Source of the DNA: Paludibacter sp.
GTDB taxonomy: Bacteria > Bacteroidota > Bacteroidia > Bacteroidales > Paludibacteraceae
Reading direction: 5' to 3'
DNA: 6,646 bases
NCBI GenBank assembly: GCA_028705705.1
Contig: JAQWCZ010000113.1
Location: 1 to 6,646 of the forward strand
Part shown: positions 6,192-6,646 of the stretch, in pieces
Layout: each line of letters starts with the position of its first letter
Position numbering within the stretch: the stretch's first letter is position 1
The notes under the pieces: generated by a model
What the model saw: the letters and a program-made list of their open reading frames with translations, nothing else
The model's database searches: none
Told to the model about the DNA's origin: nothing
Position numbers and translations under genes: made by a program

Positions 6192-6491
6192 ATGAAACTC
6201 AGAGTTCAGTCTATTAATTTTGATGCAACCAAAGCATTGGAGTCGTATGTAGAAAAGAAAACTAAAAAACTGATCCGGTTGTTTGATGAGATCATGCATG
6301 TGGAAGTCTATTTAAAGGTGGTGAAACCAGAAACGGCAACCAACAAAGAAGCCGAGATTAAGATATCCGTTCCTTCGGCTGAGTTCTTTGCATCCAAGGT
6401 TTGTGATACATTTGAGGAAGCTGTCGATTTATCGGTTGAGGCACTCGAGAAGCAAATCGTAAAATTCAAGGAAAAACTCAGTAAAAAATAA
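6192..6491 (+). CDS. hpf: Ribosome hibernation promoting factor (short HPF / RaiA family)
   Basis: A 99-residue cytoplasmic protein of the HPF/RaiA (sigma-54 modulation) family, which binds the 30S decoding channel in slow growth and silences or stores ribosomes. It starts MKLRVQSINFDATKALESYVEKK, has the middle segment VYLKVVKPETATNKEAEIKISVP, and ends with the typical CDTFEEAVDLSVEALEKQIVKFKEKL helix. It lacks the C-terminal dimerisation domain of long HPF; short forms are normal in Bacteroidetes. The ATG is fixed by a strong Shine-Dalgarno sequence, and the 14-base gap after the xerC stop suggests co-transcription with rpsU and xerC. The reading frame is intact. The remarkable point is the Shine-Dalgarno itself in a phylum whose ribosomes usually ignore such sequences. 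Confidence 0.95.
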   Translation: MKLRVQSINFDATKALESYVEKKTKKLIRLFDEIMHVEVYLKVVKPETATNKEAEIKISVPSAEFFASKVCDTFEEAVDLSVEALEKQIVKFKEKLSKK

Positions 6492-6508
6492 AATATTGAG
6501 GGAATTGT

Positions 6509-6538
6509 TTTGTAATCCAAAATAATTTCGTACATTTG
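6509..6538 (+). promoter_or_regulatory. Promoter upstream of tRNA-Thr (Bacteroidetes -33/-7 type)
   Basis: TTTG (6509-6512), 18-base spacer, then TACATTTG (6531-6538), a perfect -7 element. No other TAnnTTTG lies between here and the tRNA, so this is the likely promoter of the tRNA cluster. Transcription is predicted to start near 6542-6544, inside the 5' arm of the next hairpin. Confidence 0.75.
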
Positions 6539-6539
6539 C

Positions 6540-6574
6540 AAGCCGTTTAAATAGGAGTGTTTAAACGGCTTTTT
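6540..6574 (+). terminator. Intrinsic-terminator-like hairpin between hpf and tRNA-Thr
   Basis: AGCCGTTTAAA (6541-6551) pairs perfectly with TTTAAACGGCT (6560-6570) around the loop TAGGAGTG; A6540 with T6571 adds a twelfth pair, and TTTT follows to 6574. The G+C-rich base plus T-run is the classic terminator shape and would end rpsU-xerC-hpf transcripts. Its 5' arm starts two bases after the -7 box of the next promoter, so it may also act on transcripts from that promoter. The loop contains AGGAG. Confidence 0.75.
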
Positions 6575-6606
6575 GTTCGACCGAAATCGCTAATTATTAA
6601 CACATT

Positions 6607-6646
6607 GCCTCTTTAGCTCAGTTGGCCAGAGCACGTGATTTGTAAT
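6607..6646 (+). tRNA. tRNA-Thr (anticodon UGU), 3' end cut by window edge
   Basis: The first 40 bases fit a tRNA: acceptor 5' strand GCCTCTT (6607-6613), TA, D-stem GCTC/GAGC (6616-6619 and 6629-6632), A26, anticodon-stem CGTGA (6634-6638) and loop TTTGTAA (6639-6645). The anticodon TGT reads ACA, threonine. The 3' half is outside the window. In related genomes this tRNA opens a tRNA cluster ahead of the EF-Tu gene; that part is from memory of synteny, not seen here. Confidence 0.92.

Noticed and set aside
6308..6541. Minus-strand 77-codon open frame across hpf and into the following promoter
   Set aside because: Antisense to hpf and overlapping the tRNA promoter; no supporting signals.

Overview
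The window looks like a chromosomal segment of a member of the Bacteroidota, most likely the order Bacteroidales. Three things point there. Perfect copies of the Bacteroidetes -7 promoter element TAnnTTTG occur at the expected places. Most gene starts lack a Shine-Dalgarno sequence. The right-hand order rpsU - xerC - hpf - tRNA-Thr is one I recognise from Bacteroides-type genomes, where a tRNA cluster and the EF-Tu gene usually follow. Nothing suggests a plasmid, phage, insertion sequence or CRISPR array.

Left part (1-3100): the large 3' portion of an RND-family efflux permease gene, reading rightward and missing only its first few dozen codons. It ends convergently with the next gene at a small AT-rich palindrome.

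Middle part (3112-4900), minus strand: a short single-domain chromate-transporter-family gene (CHR/ChrA), then nspC, the PLP-dependent carboxynorspermidine/carboxyspermidine decarboxylase of polyamine synthesis. A good -7 element lies just before the CHR gene and I see none before nspC, so the two may share a transcript. The 94-base gap between them carries an odd set of degenerate 7-base repeats, and the second CHR gene that usually accompanies such short CHR genes is absent.

Right part (4900-6646), plus strand: a strong-looking promoter, rpsU (ribosomal protein bS21), a tyrosine recombinase of the XerC type, hpf (ribosome hibernation factor), then a new promoter that runs straight into a terminator-like hairpin, and the first 40 bases of a tRNA-Thr(UGU). 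Apart from xerC this is a translation-related block: a ribosomal protein, a ribosome-silencing factor and tRNA.

The gene content is ordinary. The most interesting signals are regulatory. hpf has a textbook extended Shine-Dalgarno sequence although ribosomes of this phylum normally hide their anti-Shine-Dalgarno with the help of bS21, which is encoded two genes upstream. In addition, the promoter before the tRNA is predicted to start transcription inside the 5' arm of an intrinsic-terminator hairpin. I do not see convincing evidence of a wholly new multi-gene system.
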